From Sphingopyxis sp. LK2115 (GTDB lineage: Bacteria; Pseudomonadota; Alphaproteobacteria; Sphingomonadales; Sphingomonadaceae), in the NCBI RefSeq assembly GCF_014595975.1, contig NZ_JABWGQ010000060.1:236131-300130 (forward strand): 64,000 nucleotides of DNA. The letters are read 5' to 3'. Shown here in pieces: positions 41,008 to 49,041 of this stretch. Numbering within the stretch: position 1 is the first letter of the stretch; the number at the start of each line of letters is the position of its first letter. The translations under genes and the position numbers were made by a program. Under the pieces are notes generated by a model, which saw only the letters and a list, made by a program, of their open reading frames with translations, searched no databases and had not been told where the DNA came from.

Positions 41008-43191
41008 ATGGCGAAACGGGTCTTTTCGGCCGCGCTGCTGGGCTGTGCGGTTCTGGCACTGGCGGCATGCAACGCATCGAAGGATGAAGCCGTCGCGGCC
41101 GGATCGCTCGACGATGCCGAGAAGGCGAGCGAGACCTTGCTCAAGACCGGCGGCAATGGCGACGATTGGGGCGCGATCGGCTACAGTTACGACGAGCAGC
41201 GCTTCAGCCCGCTTACCGATATCAACGACCGGAATGTCGGCGAGCTCGGCATCGCCTGGTTCGCCGACCTGGAGGATGCGCGCGGGCAGGAGGCGACGCC
41301 GGTGGTCGTCGACGGCGTGATGTATGTGACGCACGCCTGGTCGAAGGTCAGCGCGTGGGACGCCGCGACCGGCAGGCCCCTGTGGAAGTTCGATCCCCAG
41401 GTTCCGGGCGAGCGCGCCGTCCACGCCTGCTGCGATGTCGTCAACCGCGGCGTCGCCGTGTGGGGCGACAAGCTCTTTGTCGGCGCGCTCGACGGGCGGC
41501 TGATCGCGCTCGATAAAAAAACGGGCAAGGAGCTGTGGTCGACCCAGACCTTCGACGCGTCAAAGCCCTATACGATCACCGGCGCCCCGCGCGTCGTGAA
41601 GGACATGGTGCTGATCGGCAACGGCGGCGCCGAATTCGGGGTGCGCGGTTATGTCACCGCTTACGATGCCGACACGGGCAAGCTGCGCTGGCGCTTCTAC
41701 ACCGCGCCGAACCCGAACAAGGAAAGGGACGGCGCGGCGTCGGACGACATCTTCGCGTCGAAGGGCAACGCCACCTGGTCCGACACGGGCGAGTGGCAGA
41801 CGTCGGGCGGCGGCGGCACCGTGTGGGACGCGATCGTCTATGACAAGGATCTCGACCAGATCTATCTCGGCGTCGGCAACGGCAATCCGTGGAATCATGG
41901 CACGCGCTCGAACGGCGTGGGCGATAACTGGTTCCTGTCGTCCATCGTCGCGCTCGATGCGACGACGGGCGCCTATAAATGGCATTATCAGGAAACCCCG
42001 GCGGAAACGTGGGACTATACCGCGACGCAGCCGATCATCCTCGCCGAGCAGGCGGTGGACGGCCGGCCGACCAAGGTGCTGTATCATGCGCCCAAGAACG
42101 GCTTTTTCTTCACGATCGATCGCGCGACCGGCAAGCTGATCGACGCCAAGCCCTTCGTCGACGGGATCAACTGGGCGAGCGGCTATGACCTGGCCACCGG
42201 GCGCCCGATCGAAAATCCCCAGGCGCGCTTCTACAAGACCGGCAAGCCCTTTATCGCGATCCCCGGCGCATTGGGCGCGCACAACTGGCACCCGATGAGC
42301 TATAATCCCGCGACGGGGCTCGTCTATATCCCGGCGCAGCAGATTCCGCAGGCCTATCTCGCCGACATGAACGCGCTCGACCGGCGCAAGCTGTTGGGGT
42401 TCAATGTCGGCACCTCGCTCACCGGCACCATGATGCCCGACGACAAGGCGGCGTATCGCGCCGCGGTGGCGGCGACCACGGGCCGCCTCGTCGCCTTCGA
42501 TCCGCGCACCGGCAAGGTCGCGTGGGGGGTCGACCATCCCGCGGCGTGGAACGGCGGCACGATGACGACCGCAGGCAACCTCGTGTTCCAGGGCACGAGC
42601 ACCGGCCGCTTCCGCGCCTATGCCGCCGATACGGGCAAGCAATTGCTCGACCTCGACATGCAGTCGGGGATCGTCAGCGCGCCCTCGACCTTCCGCGTCG
42701 GCGGCGTGCAATATGTCGCCTTCCAGACGAGCAAGGGCGGCGCCTTTCCGCTCGTCGCCGGGGTGGCGGGCGGCGTGACGCGCAAACTGCCCAACATCCC
42801 GCGCCTCGTCGTGCTGAAGCTTGGCGGCACGGCGCAGCTGCCCGCGCTGCCGAAAACGACGACGCTCGCGTGGAACCCGCCGCCGCCGTTCGGCACCGCG
42901 GCGCAGGTGGCCACGGGCAAGGCGCTGTTTGGGCGCTATTGCATCGTCTGCCACGGCGACAGCGCGATCGGCAACGGCTTCACCCCTGACCTGCGCATCT
43001 CGGGCACGCTGGCCAACGCCGACGCGTGGAAGGCCGTGATCATCGACGGCGCGCTCAAGGACCGCGGCATGGTCAGTTTCGCCAAGGTGCTCGCTCCCGC
43101 CGATGCCGAGTCGATCCGTGCCTATGTCATCGAACGGTCCAACTGGACCAAGGCCAATCTGCCCGATGCTTCCCAGCCGGTGGGACGATGA
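41008..43191 (+). CDS. PQQ-dependent quinohemoprotein alcohol dehydrogenase, lipoprotein
   Basis: 727 residues from ATG 41008, preceded by GGGAG. A lipobox (L-A-L-A-A-C21) follows a hydrophobic signal, so it is probably a periplasmic lipoprotein. An eight-bladed propeller occupies about 40-620 with the vicinal disulfide C141-C142 that stacks on PQQ. A cytochrome c domain follows with C645-I-V-C-H-G. Type II enzymes of this build oxidise primary alcohols or related compounds and pass electrons through the heme to the respiratory chain. A palindromic operator sits directly upstream. Substrate not determined. Confidence 0.92.
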   Translation: MAKRVFSAALLGCAVLALAACNASKDEAVAAGSLDDAEKASETLLKTGGNGDDWGAIGYSYDEQRFSPLTDINDRNVGELGIAWFADLEDARGQEATPVVVDGVMYVTHAWSKVSAWDAATGRPLWKFDPQVPGERAVHACCDVVNRGVAVWGDKLFVGALDGRLIALDKKTGKELWSTQTFDASKPYTITGAPRVVKDMVLIGNGGAEFGVRGYVTAYDADTGKLRWRFYTAPNPNKERDGAASDDIFASKGNATWSDTGEWQTSGGGGTVWDAIVYDKDLDQIYLGVGNGNPWNHGTRSNGVGDNWFLSSIVALDATTGAYKWHYQETPAETWDYTATQPIILAEQAVDGRPTKVLYHAPKNGFFFTIDRATGKLIDAKPFVDGINWASGYDLATGRPIENPQARFYKTGKPFIAIPGALGAHNWHPMSYNPATGLVYIPAQQIPQAYLADMNALDRRKLLGFNVGTSLTGTMMPDDKAAYRAAVAATTGRLVAFDPRTGKVAWGVDHPAAWNGGTMTTAGNLVFQGTSTGRFRAYAADTGKQLLDLDMQSGIVSAPSTFRVGGVQYVAFQTSKGGAFPLVAGVAGGVTRKLPNIPRLVVLKLGGTAQLPALPKTTTLAWNPPPPFGTAAQVATGKALFGRYCIVCHGDSAIGNGFTPDLRISGTLANADAWKAVIIDGALKDRGMVSFAKVLAPADAESIRAYVIERSNWTKANLPDASQPVGR

Positions 43192-43308
43192 GCGCCAGCG
43201 CCTTGGCGCGGCGGAACACTGCCATGTCACGATGCCCTGACGGACGATGCCTGTGGCCGGACGTTCGGGGACAAGGTTCAACCGCAATTTGGGCAAAGGG
43301 TCCACGGT

Positions 43309-43328
43309 TGGTAGCGGAGGAGGGATTC
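43309..43328 (-). other. Candidate att site: tRNA-Met 3'-end remnant
   Basis: TGGTAGCGGAGGAGGGATTC, read on the minus strand, is the 3' end of the acceptor and T arms of an elongator tRNA-Met-like gene, ending in ACCA. The 5' part of the tRNA is missing at higher coordinates, where AT-rich sequence (cacacgaaaaacataag) begins. This is what an ICE end looks like when the integrase uses a tRNA 3' end. The 275-base gap 43,192-43,466 holds no gene. Confidence 0.55.
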
Positions 43329-43466
43329 ACACGAAAAACATAAGATACTGATTTATAACAACGTTCTTGATCGTCGTGCCGATAATTCCGCTCAATCCAC
43401 CCCCAATTTTACCCCTTCGCGACAGGCCGTGCCGAAATATCGACAGGCCGACATGCGCGATCCCTG

Positions 43467-43700
43467 CTACGCCCGAGAACGCGGCTGTTTACAGTGTGAT
43501 CGCAGAAAGGACCGCAGACTATCGACAAACACCACGGTTGCACGGCCGACCTTGGCTGCCTCGATGTCGCCGGAAGCGATGAGCTGGTAGATCTTGGATT
43601 TGCTGAGCCCCGTCATCCGTACTGCGTCGGGAATGCGAACGCTTATCGGCCCAATCGGGGGCGCGTCGTCGCCATTCGTTGCAGGCTGCCGGGCCGACAT
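43467..43700 (-). CDS. AlpA/excisionase-like helix-turn-helix protein
   Basis: 77 residues from ATG 43700; the frame is open for 37 more codons over the DUF2274 gene. The core is a MerR-type HTH-17 domain: I-P-D-A-V-R-M-T-G-L-S-K-S-K-I-Y-Q-L-I-A-S-G-D-I-E-A-A-K-V-G. It ends in a short basic tail. Such small proteins direct excision or regulate ICE genes. It lies at the left end next to the att-like site and after DUF2274, which fits that role. Confidence 0.8.
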   Translation of the reverse strand: MSARQPATNGDDAPPIGPISVRIPDAVRMTGLSKSKIYQLIASGDIEAAKVGRATVVFVDSLRSFLRSHCKQPRSRA

Positions 43701-43704
43701 CGGA

Positions 43705-43917
43705 CTATTTCTTACGTGCCCGGCTGAACGAGCGGTCGCTCGCCAGGAAGCCGCTAAGCATGAATGGAATGAGGTCCGGTACGGACTCGCGTCGGCCGTA
43801 GGCCGCCTCATAGGCCTCGGCGTAGTCGTTCAGCGCTTCGATGAGATCCGGCATGACGTTGATCGTGATCTTAGCCGGCGTCCGATCGGGCAGCCTTGGC
43901 AGCTTCAAATCAGCCAT
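43705..43917 (-). CDS. DUF2274 protein of trb-type ICEs
   Basis: 70 residues from ATG 43917, which lies inside the last codons of trbI (overlap 43910-43917). Sequence L-P-D-R-T-P-A-K-I-T-I-N-V-M-P-D-L-I-E-A-L-N-D-Y-A begins like a ribbon-helix-helix protein. DUF2274 genes regularly follow trbI in sphingomonad and rhizobial ICEs. Function unknown. Confidence 0.8.
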   Translation of the reverse strand: MADLKLPRLPDRTPAKITINVMPDLIEALNDYAEAYEAAYGRRESVPDLIPFMLSGFLASDRSFSRARKK

Positions 43918-45148
43918 GACGGCCTCCCCAGGGTCCGGGCAATATGATGTCTTTGTGCACGACCACCCGTAGCGGCCAGCCGGGACGCACGCGCAAGGTC
44001 GGCTGGATATTGAGATTGCGCGTGACGAGCTGATCGCCGGCGCGCGCGCCGCTCTGCTGCGCTGACTCGCGGATCGCCCGGACAAGGTCGCTTTCGGTGC
44101 TGCCAAAGCTCAATTCAGTGCCGACGCCCAGCAGTGTCGACAGGGCGACGCCCTTCAGAAGTTGCCAAGTATGCCGGTCGATCCGGTCGGACAGACCCGC
44201 ATAGCCCTGCGTATCGGTCGCCGGCACATTGTCGATACGAATCGACGAGCCGTCGGGCAGGATAATCCGCTGCCAGACGACCAGCGCACGGCTCTGCCCA
44301 AACGCTACAACGCTGTCGTAGCTGCCGATCAGCCGCGATCCTTGCGGAATGAGCAGACCGCGCCCGGTCACACTGTCATAGACGTTCTCCGTGATCTGCG
44401 CGGTGACGAGCCCGGGAAGATCCGAGTTGAGCCCGGTTATGAGGCTCGCGGCAATGATGCTGCCGGCCTGCAAGGTCCAAGGCGATACGGACTGCGCCAG
44501 CGCGTGCGGATTGATGTCGTCGTCGCGATTGGCGTGGCCGACCAATTCGTTCTTGCGCCCCTGGGCGTTAGGATCTCGGTCAGGGTCGAGGAGCGGCTTG
44601 GCAGTCTCGGCCGATGCTGGCGGAACACTTGCATCGGTAGTCACCGGTGCAGGGGCGGCGGCGCGACCGCCGCCCGCCAATTGCAGCATGACGCCAGACT
44701 CGCGTGCGGCCTTCTGCTCAGCGGCGATGCGCTGGCGCTCGGCTTCGGCTTCCTGCGCGGCCCGGCTCACCGCATCGGCAGCGGGGTCAGGGGGAACCAT
44801 CCCGCCAAGCTGCCGCTGGCGCTCGAGGATCGGCCGCCCGAGATCACCGGGAAGCGGTAGCCCGAGCTTCGGCACGTCGCCATAGCTCGTCGGCGCGCCC
44901 GCGAGCGCATCAGGCGGCGCCTTCGCGCCAACCAGCTTTTCATCGCTTCGTGCGATCAGGCTCAGGGTCGCGGGCTTGAGCGCCAGCCAGGCGACGCCGA
45001 TGATCGCGGTCGAGCCGGCGGCAGCGATGGCGACGATCGCACCGCGGCGAAAACGGGTGACGCGGCCCGGCGCCGCGCGCAGAACGAGCGTTTCGGGGTC
45101 GGCTTTGGGCGCCGCGATCGGCGCGGAAGAAGCGGTTGGATCGGTCAC
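43910..45148 (-). CDS. trbI: Conjugal transfer protein TrbI (VirB10-like)
   Basis: 412 residues. There is an N-terminal cytoplasmic tail and one transmembrane helix (about 34-56), then a proline/charged linker. The C-terminal VirB10 domain follows with L-I-P-Q-G-S-R-L-I-G-S-Y and the V-P-A-T-D-T-Q-G-Y segment, ending near V-R-P-G-W-P-L-R-V-V-V. TrbI/VirB10 spans the inner to outer membrane of the mating channel. It overlaps trbG by 4 bases and DUF2274 by 8. Confidence 0.93.
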   Translation of the reverse strand: MTDPTASSAPIAAPKADPETLVLRAAPGRVTRFRRGAIVAIAAAGSTAIIGVAWLALKPATLSLIARSDEKLVGAKAPPDALAGAPTSYGDVPKLGLPLPGDLGRPILERQRQLGGMVPPDPAADAVSRAAQEAEAERQRIAAEQKAARESGVMLQLAGGGRAAAPAPVTTDASVPPASAETAKPLLDPDRDPNAQGRKNELVGHANRDDDINPHALAQSVSPWTLQAGSIIAASLITGLNSDLPGLVTAQITENVYDSVTGRGLLIPQGSRLIGSYDSVVAFGQSRALVVWQRIILPDGSSIRIDNVPATDTQGYAGLSDRIDRHTWQLLKGVALSTLLGVGTELSFGSTESDLVRAIRESAQQSGARAGDQLVTRNLNIQPTLRVRPGWPLRVVVHKDIILPGPWGGRHG

Positions 45149-45996
45149 GCGCCCCTCCCGGCCTTGCGCTGCCGGCTCTTCGGCTGGGCGGCGGTGATAC
45201 GGACAATCTGCTGTTTCTTGCCGCCAAGGCGCAGCTCGGCGACACCGAACAGGCGGTCGACCACATAATAGCGGCCGGCGACGCGATAGTTGACGAGCTG
45301 GGCCTCGCCATCCTCGCCAATCACGAACAGCGGGGGCGCCTCACCCACGGCGATCGCAGGCGAGAACTCGATGTAGGTCTGCCGCCCATCGTCGAACGCG
45401 CGCAGCGGCCGCCAGGCCGGCTTGTCGCCCGAGATCGCATAGTTGAAGTTGAGGCTTTCGACCGAGAGGCCCGACGCGATCGGCGTCGCCGCCACGGCTG
45501 CATCGCGCTGACGCCGGAGCGCGATCAGCTCGTCATGTGGATAGGTCCAGGAGATCGCCGCCATCGCGGTCGCGGGCGTGCTTTCGAGCTGGAGATGGTA
45601 GGTCCGGCGATCGGTAGCAATGACAAGGTTTGTGCGTAGGCCCGCCGAAAACGGCTTGACGAGGATGTGCACGCGCTTGCTTTCGCCGATGCCGCTGGTG
45701 GTATCGCCGACAGTCCAGCGCACGGTGTCGCCGGCGGCGACGGACACAATCGTTTCGCCCGGCTGCAAGGCAATGTCGGTGATGCGCTCGGGCGCGGCAT
45801 AGAGCCGGTAGAGCACGCCTTCCGCCCAGGGATAGACCTGGACGGCATATATATATCCCGCGCTCGACGGCTCGCGCAGTGCCGCCCGGTTGGCGGCAGT
45901 GACGCGCGCGGTGGGTGACGCGGGTTCGCGGCTCTGCGCAGCGACGCCCATGGCAAGCGCCATCGCGCTCGCCGCCAGGATGAGGGCACGGATCAT
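45145..45996 (-). CDS. trbG: Conjugal transfer protein TrbG (VirB9-like)
   Basis: 283 residues with a signal peptide (A-S-A-M-A-L-A-M-G-V-A-A-Q). The body has the VirB9 elements: V-Y-P-W-A-E-G-V-L-Y-R-L-Y, L-Q-P-G-E-T-I, and C-terminal P-P-L-F-V-I-G-E-D-G-E-A-Q-L-V-N-Y-R. It forms the outer-membrane core with TrbI and a lipoprotein. It overlaps trbF by 4 bases. Confidence 0.92.
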   Translation of the reverse strand: MIRALILAASAMALAMGVAAQSREPASPTARVTAANRAALREPSSAGYIYAVQVYPWAEGVLYRLYAAPERITDIALQPGETIVSVAAGDTVRWTVGDTTSGIGESKRVHILVKPFSAGLRTNLVIATDRRTYHLQLESTPATAMAAISWTYPHDELIALRRQRDAAVAATPIASGLSVESLNFNYAISGDKPAWRPLRAFDDGRQTYIEFSPAIAVGEAPPLFVIGEDGEAQLVNYRVAGRYYVVDRLFGVAELRLGGKKQQIVRITAAQPKSRQRKAGRGA

Positions 45997-46835
45997 TGGT
46001 CGGTCCTTTCGGGGGATGGTGCGGCTGCGGGTTGAGCAAGGGTCGGATCGAGCGGCGAGCCCAGCGGAATGTCGGCGGGCGGCGCGACCGGGAGTGATTG
46101 TGCGGGATCGGGCACGGCCGATGGTTGCGGCGAAGGCGGCCGGTCCTGGGGCGTTTCCAGTTCGCGGCTCCAGTCGATCGCGTCAACATAGAGACCGAGC
46201 GGGTTTTTTCGGAGCACATCGGCCAAGCGCGGCGGCTTGATCTTCACCGTGAGCATCGCCGTCCAGCGTGACGTGCTGGCGAGGCTTCCCCGCTCATATT
46301 GCTGCTCGGTCCATTTGACCTGGAAGCTCGTATCCGACGCGCGGACGACGCTCGTCACCTGCACCGAAACCGTCTTGCGCCCGACATCGGCGAACGGATT
46401 GGAGGTGCGGGCATATTCGCCGAGGAACAGTGACGCACGTTCGGTCGCGAAATCATAGGCTGATAGCCAGTTTTCACGCATCAATACCGGATCGAGCGAG
46501 CGCGCTCGAACGCCGGTGATGAACCGGCCGAGGAACCATGCGATCTGCGGATCGGTCGGCCGATAGTCCTTGGCGGCAGGCGCGACGGCCTGTGCTTGCC
46601 CGAGCGCATCGACCTCGACCACATAGGGCACGACGCGGCTTTGCATCGATTGCCAGACCAGCGCGCCCGACAGACCAGTGGTCAGGAACAGGCCGCCGAA
46701 GGCCATCAGCCGCCAGTTCTTCGCCTGTGCGCGAGCCGAGCCGATACGCTCATCCCAAAGCTGGCCCGCTCGTTGGTAGGGTGTCTCGGGTTCGGGCGTT
46801 CGCCCATAGCGCTGCAATGCGCGTCGAAATTTCAT
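45993..46835 (-). CDS. trbF: Conjugal transfer protein TrbF (VirB8-like)
   Basis: 280 residues. After a short cytoplasmic segment (P-Y-Q-R-A-G-Q-L-W-D-E-R-I-G-S) and one helix (L-M-A-F-G-G-L-F-L-T-T-G-L-S-G-A) comes the VirB8 periplasmic domain, with P-Y-V-V-E-V-D and V-Q-V-T-S-V-V-R. It ends in a proline-rich C-terminal tail. TrbF/VirB8 is the inner-membrane assembly factor. The trbL gene ends 3 bases upstream of its start. Confidence 0.93.
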   Translation of the reverse strand: MKFRRALQRYGRTPEPETPYQRAGQLWDERIGSARAQAKNWRLMAFGGLFLTTGLSGALVWQSMQSRVVPYVVEVDALGQAQAVAPAAKDYRPTDPQIAWFLGRFITGVRARSLDPVLMRENWLSAYDFATERASLFLGEYARTSNPFADVGRKTVSVQVTSVVRASDTSFQVKWTEQQYERGSLASTSRWTAMLTVKIKPPRLADVLRKNPLGLYVDAIDWSRELETPQDRPPSPQPSAVPDPAQSLPVAPPADIPLGSPLDPTLAQPAAAPSPERTDQ

Positions 46836-46838
46836 CGC

Positions 46839-48146
46839 TCAGTCCCTTTCCTTGATGTCTGGAGTGGCGCCAGCGCCGCCGCGGTCGCCGCCCTGGATTG
46901 CGTGGATCGCCATCTGGCGGCGGTGGCGAGCATTCTGGCTGGCATGAAGCTTCTGCGCCCAGGCGGGTGTTCCTTCAGCTGCGCCTGTCGGCGCGGCTGC
47001 GGGGGCGGCGCCGCCGGCACGGGTGCTTCCTGCTTCCCATGCGGCGCGCTGCCCACGATCGGCGGCAGCGCTAACGCCGAGACCGCCGCTCATCCGGTTG
47101 GCAGCCGCGCCGCGCATGGCGGTCGCAACGCCGCCGAGGCCCGCGCCGACGCTGGTCGAGCCCGAGGTTTCCTGCCCGAGCTTGTAGGCAGTGGATGCGG
47201 CAGACCCCATCGATGTACCGGCGCGGATCGCGCCGAGACCGGCCCCCGCGAGACCGCGTGCCGCGCCGACGGCGCCAGCGCCTGCCATCGCAAGACCTCC
47301 GCCGGCAAGCACGGTAGTGGCGATCACCGATCCGGCGCCGAGCTGCGGCGCGCCGGCGACGAGGCCGGATGCGATTCCCGGGCCGAAGATGGAGAGGCCA
47401 AAGATCGCGAGGCTCGCGAGCATCAGCGACACGGCCTGTTCGATCGACACCTCGTCGCCGGTGATCGCACTGGTGAAGTCGGCGAAATAGTTAGAGCCGA
47501 TGCCGACGATGACCGCGAGCACCATGACCTTGATGCCCGAACTGACGACGTTCCCGAGCACCCGTTCGGCGAGGAACGACGTGCGGTTCCACAGCGCAAA
47601 GGGCACGAGCACGAAGCCGGCGAGCGAAGTAAGCTTGAATTCGAGGATTGTGATGAAAAGCTGGATCGCGAGGATGAAAAAGGCGGCGATGACGACGACC
47701 CAGGCGATCACCAGCACGGCGATCTCGATGAAATTGTCGAAGAAGGCGATCGGGCCAACCAACTCCTTCGCCTGCTCGAGGAGCGGCCATGCTGCCTCGA
47801 AGCCGGTCCCGGCCAGCTTGCCGGGTCGCAATAAATCGTCAGCCGTAATCGCGCTGCCCCCTGCGGTGAGGCCGAGGCCGGCGAAGCTGCGAAAGATGAT
47901 ATCGGACAGTGTCGAGAAGCTGTTGAGGATCAGGGCGAAGACGCCGACATAGAGGATCTTCTTGAGGAACTTGGCGATGACGTCGTCTTCGCCGCCGAGC
48001 GCCCAGAACAGCCCGGCGAGCGTGATGTCGATGCCGATCAGGATCGTGGTCAGGAAACCGACGTCACCGCCCAACAGGCCGAACCCGCTGTCGATGTAGG
48101 AGGCGAAGGCCTCCATGAACTGATCGATGACATTCAGGTCATCCAT
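46839..48146 (-). CDS. trbL: Conjugal transfer protein TrbL (VirB6-like)
   Basis: 435 residues from ATG 48146, preceded by AGGAA at about 10 bases; the longer frame from 48,209 adds 21 unlikely residues. It has six or so membrane helices in the first 270 residues (F-L-T-T-I-L-I-G-I-D, F-L-K-K-I-L-Y-V-G-V-F-A, etc.), then an alanine/glycine-rich soluble tail. TrbL/VirB6 lies in the inner membrane and helps form the DNA channel. There is no separate trbK gene between it and trbJ. Confidence 0.9.
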   Translation of the reverse strand: MDDLNVIDQFMEAFASYIDSGFGLLGGDVGFLTTILIGIDITLAGLFWALGGEDDVIAKFLKKILYVGVFALILNSFSTLSDIIFRSFAGLGLTAGGSAITADDLLRPGKLAGTGFEAAWPLLEQAKELVGPIAFFDNFIEIAVLVIAWVVVIAAFFILAIQLFITILEFKLTSLAGFVLVPFALWNRTSFLAERVLGNVVSSGIKVMVLAVIVGIGSNYFADFTSAITGDEVSIEQAVSLMLASLAIFGLSIFGPGIASGLVAGAPQLGAGSVIATTVLAGGGLAMAGAGAVGAARGLAGAGLGAIRAGTSMGSAASTAYKLGQETSGSTSVGAGLGGVATAMRGAAANRMSGGLGVSAAADRGQRAAWEAGSTRAGGAAPAAAPTGAAEGTPAWAQKLHASQNARHRRQMAIHAIQGGDRGGAGATPDIKERD

Positions 48147-48177
48147 ATGGGCGGGTTCCTGCTTGAAGTTGAAAGGT

Positions 48178-48228
48178 GTCGCGGGGACCGGCGGCCATGA
48201 GAGGGGCAAGCCCTACGGCCCCCGCGAC
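48178..48228. other. Stem-loop in the trbJ-trbL intergenic gap
   Basis: In the 136-base gap GTCGCGGGG (48178-48186) pairs perfectly with CCCCGCGAC (48220-48228) across a 33-base loop that itself contains a small GGGGC...GCCCC-like pairing. It lies within the trb transcript and could balance expression or RNA stability. Function is inferred. Confidence 0.35.
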
Positions 48229-48282
48229 GAGACAGGTTCGGACCCGGGGGGAGCTGGGGGCGCGGTCCTCGCCTGCCTCAGC

Positions 48283-49035
48283 TCATTGGCGTGGCGTGTA
48301 AGCCTTGCCGTCGCCGAGGAAGCGGCGCGTCGACTCGCGTGCCTCGCGCGCGATCTGGCCCCGCTGCGCCTGCTCGACCGATTCCGCCCGGAACTGCGCC
48401 GCCATCATTTGCTGAAGCTGGAGCTGCTGCTTGGCGGTGAGCGCGAGAAGCTGGTTCGTGGCCTGCTGCGCCTGAAGCGAGCCTTCCGCGCCCTGGCTGC
48501 GCGCGACGATGTCGGCGAGCGCCTGCGTGTCGCTCCGTACGTTGTCGACGATGCGGTTCTGGACCCCCATCGTCTGGCGAAACGCGGACATCGCGGTATC
48601 GAGTTGATCGCGTGCGCGAGCCACACGCTGATCGCGGCGGAACACCTGATCGAACTCCTGCGGGTAGAGCTGGCGGAAGCGCTCGTCGAGCTGATCGATG
48701 CGGAAGTCGACGCCCTGCGCCTGGCCCATGAGCTGGTCGATCTGCTGGAGGCGCTGGCGAAGCTCCTGAAGTTGCGGGAAATCGATCCGGGACAGGTTCT
48801 TGCCCTGGTTGATCAGCATCTGCGCTTCGTTCTGGAGACTCTGGATCTGGTTGTTGATCTGGGCAAGCGTGCGCGCGGCGGTGAGCAGGTTTTGCGAATA
48901 GTTCGATGGATCGAACACACTGAGCTGGGCCGCGACGGGCGTCGAGGTCAACGCGATGCCGATACCGAGCGAGCCGACGGCGCCGAGCGCGAGAGCGGAG
49001 AGGCATGCATATTTGCGGATAGGGATACGGGGCAC
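48283..49035 (-). CDS. trbJ: Conjugal transfer protein TrbJ (VirB5-like)
   Basis: 250 residues with a signal peptide (about 1-37, ending T-P-V-A-A-Q). The mature part is rich in Gln and helical, with heptad-like L-Q-N-E-A-Q-M-L-I-N-Q-G-K-N-L and Q-L-D-E-R-F-R-Q-L-Y-P segments typical of TrbJ. It is the VirB5-type minor pilus component. It ends before the stem-loop in the gap to trbL, and trbE precedes it by 6 bases. Confidence 0.88.
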   Translation of the reverse strand: MPRIPIRKYACLSALALGAVGSLGIGIALTSTPVAAQLSVFDPSNYSQNLLTAARTLAQINNQIQSLQNEAQMLINQGKNLSRIDFPQLQELRQRLQQIDQLMGQAQGVDFRIDQLDERFRQLYPQEFDQVFRRDQRVARARDQLDTAMSAFRQTMGVQNRIVDNVRSDTQALADIVARSQGAEGSLQAQQATNQLLALTAKQQLQLQQMMAAQFRAESVEQAQRGQIAREARESTRRFLGDGKAYTPRQ

Positions 49036-49041
49036 GGGAAA

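Noticed and set aside
41560..43305. Minus-strand open frame of about 580 codons
   Set aside because: Antisense to the PQQ dehydrogenase; no motif.
43330..43345. GAAAAAC motif resembling the short att core (TTTTTCAT) of Tn4371
   Set aside because: Only a partial match in AT-rich DNA. The tRNA-Met 3' remnant next to it is a better att candidate.
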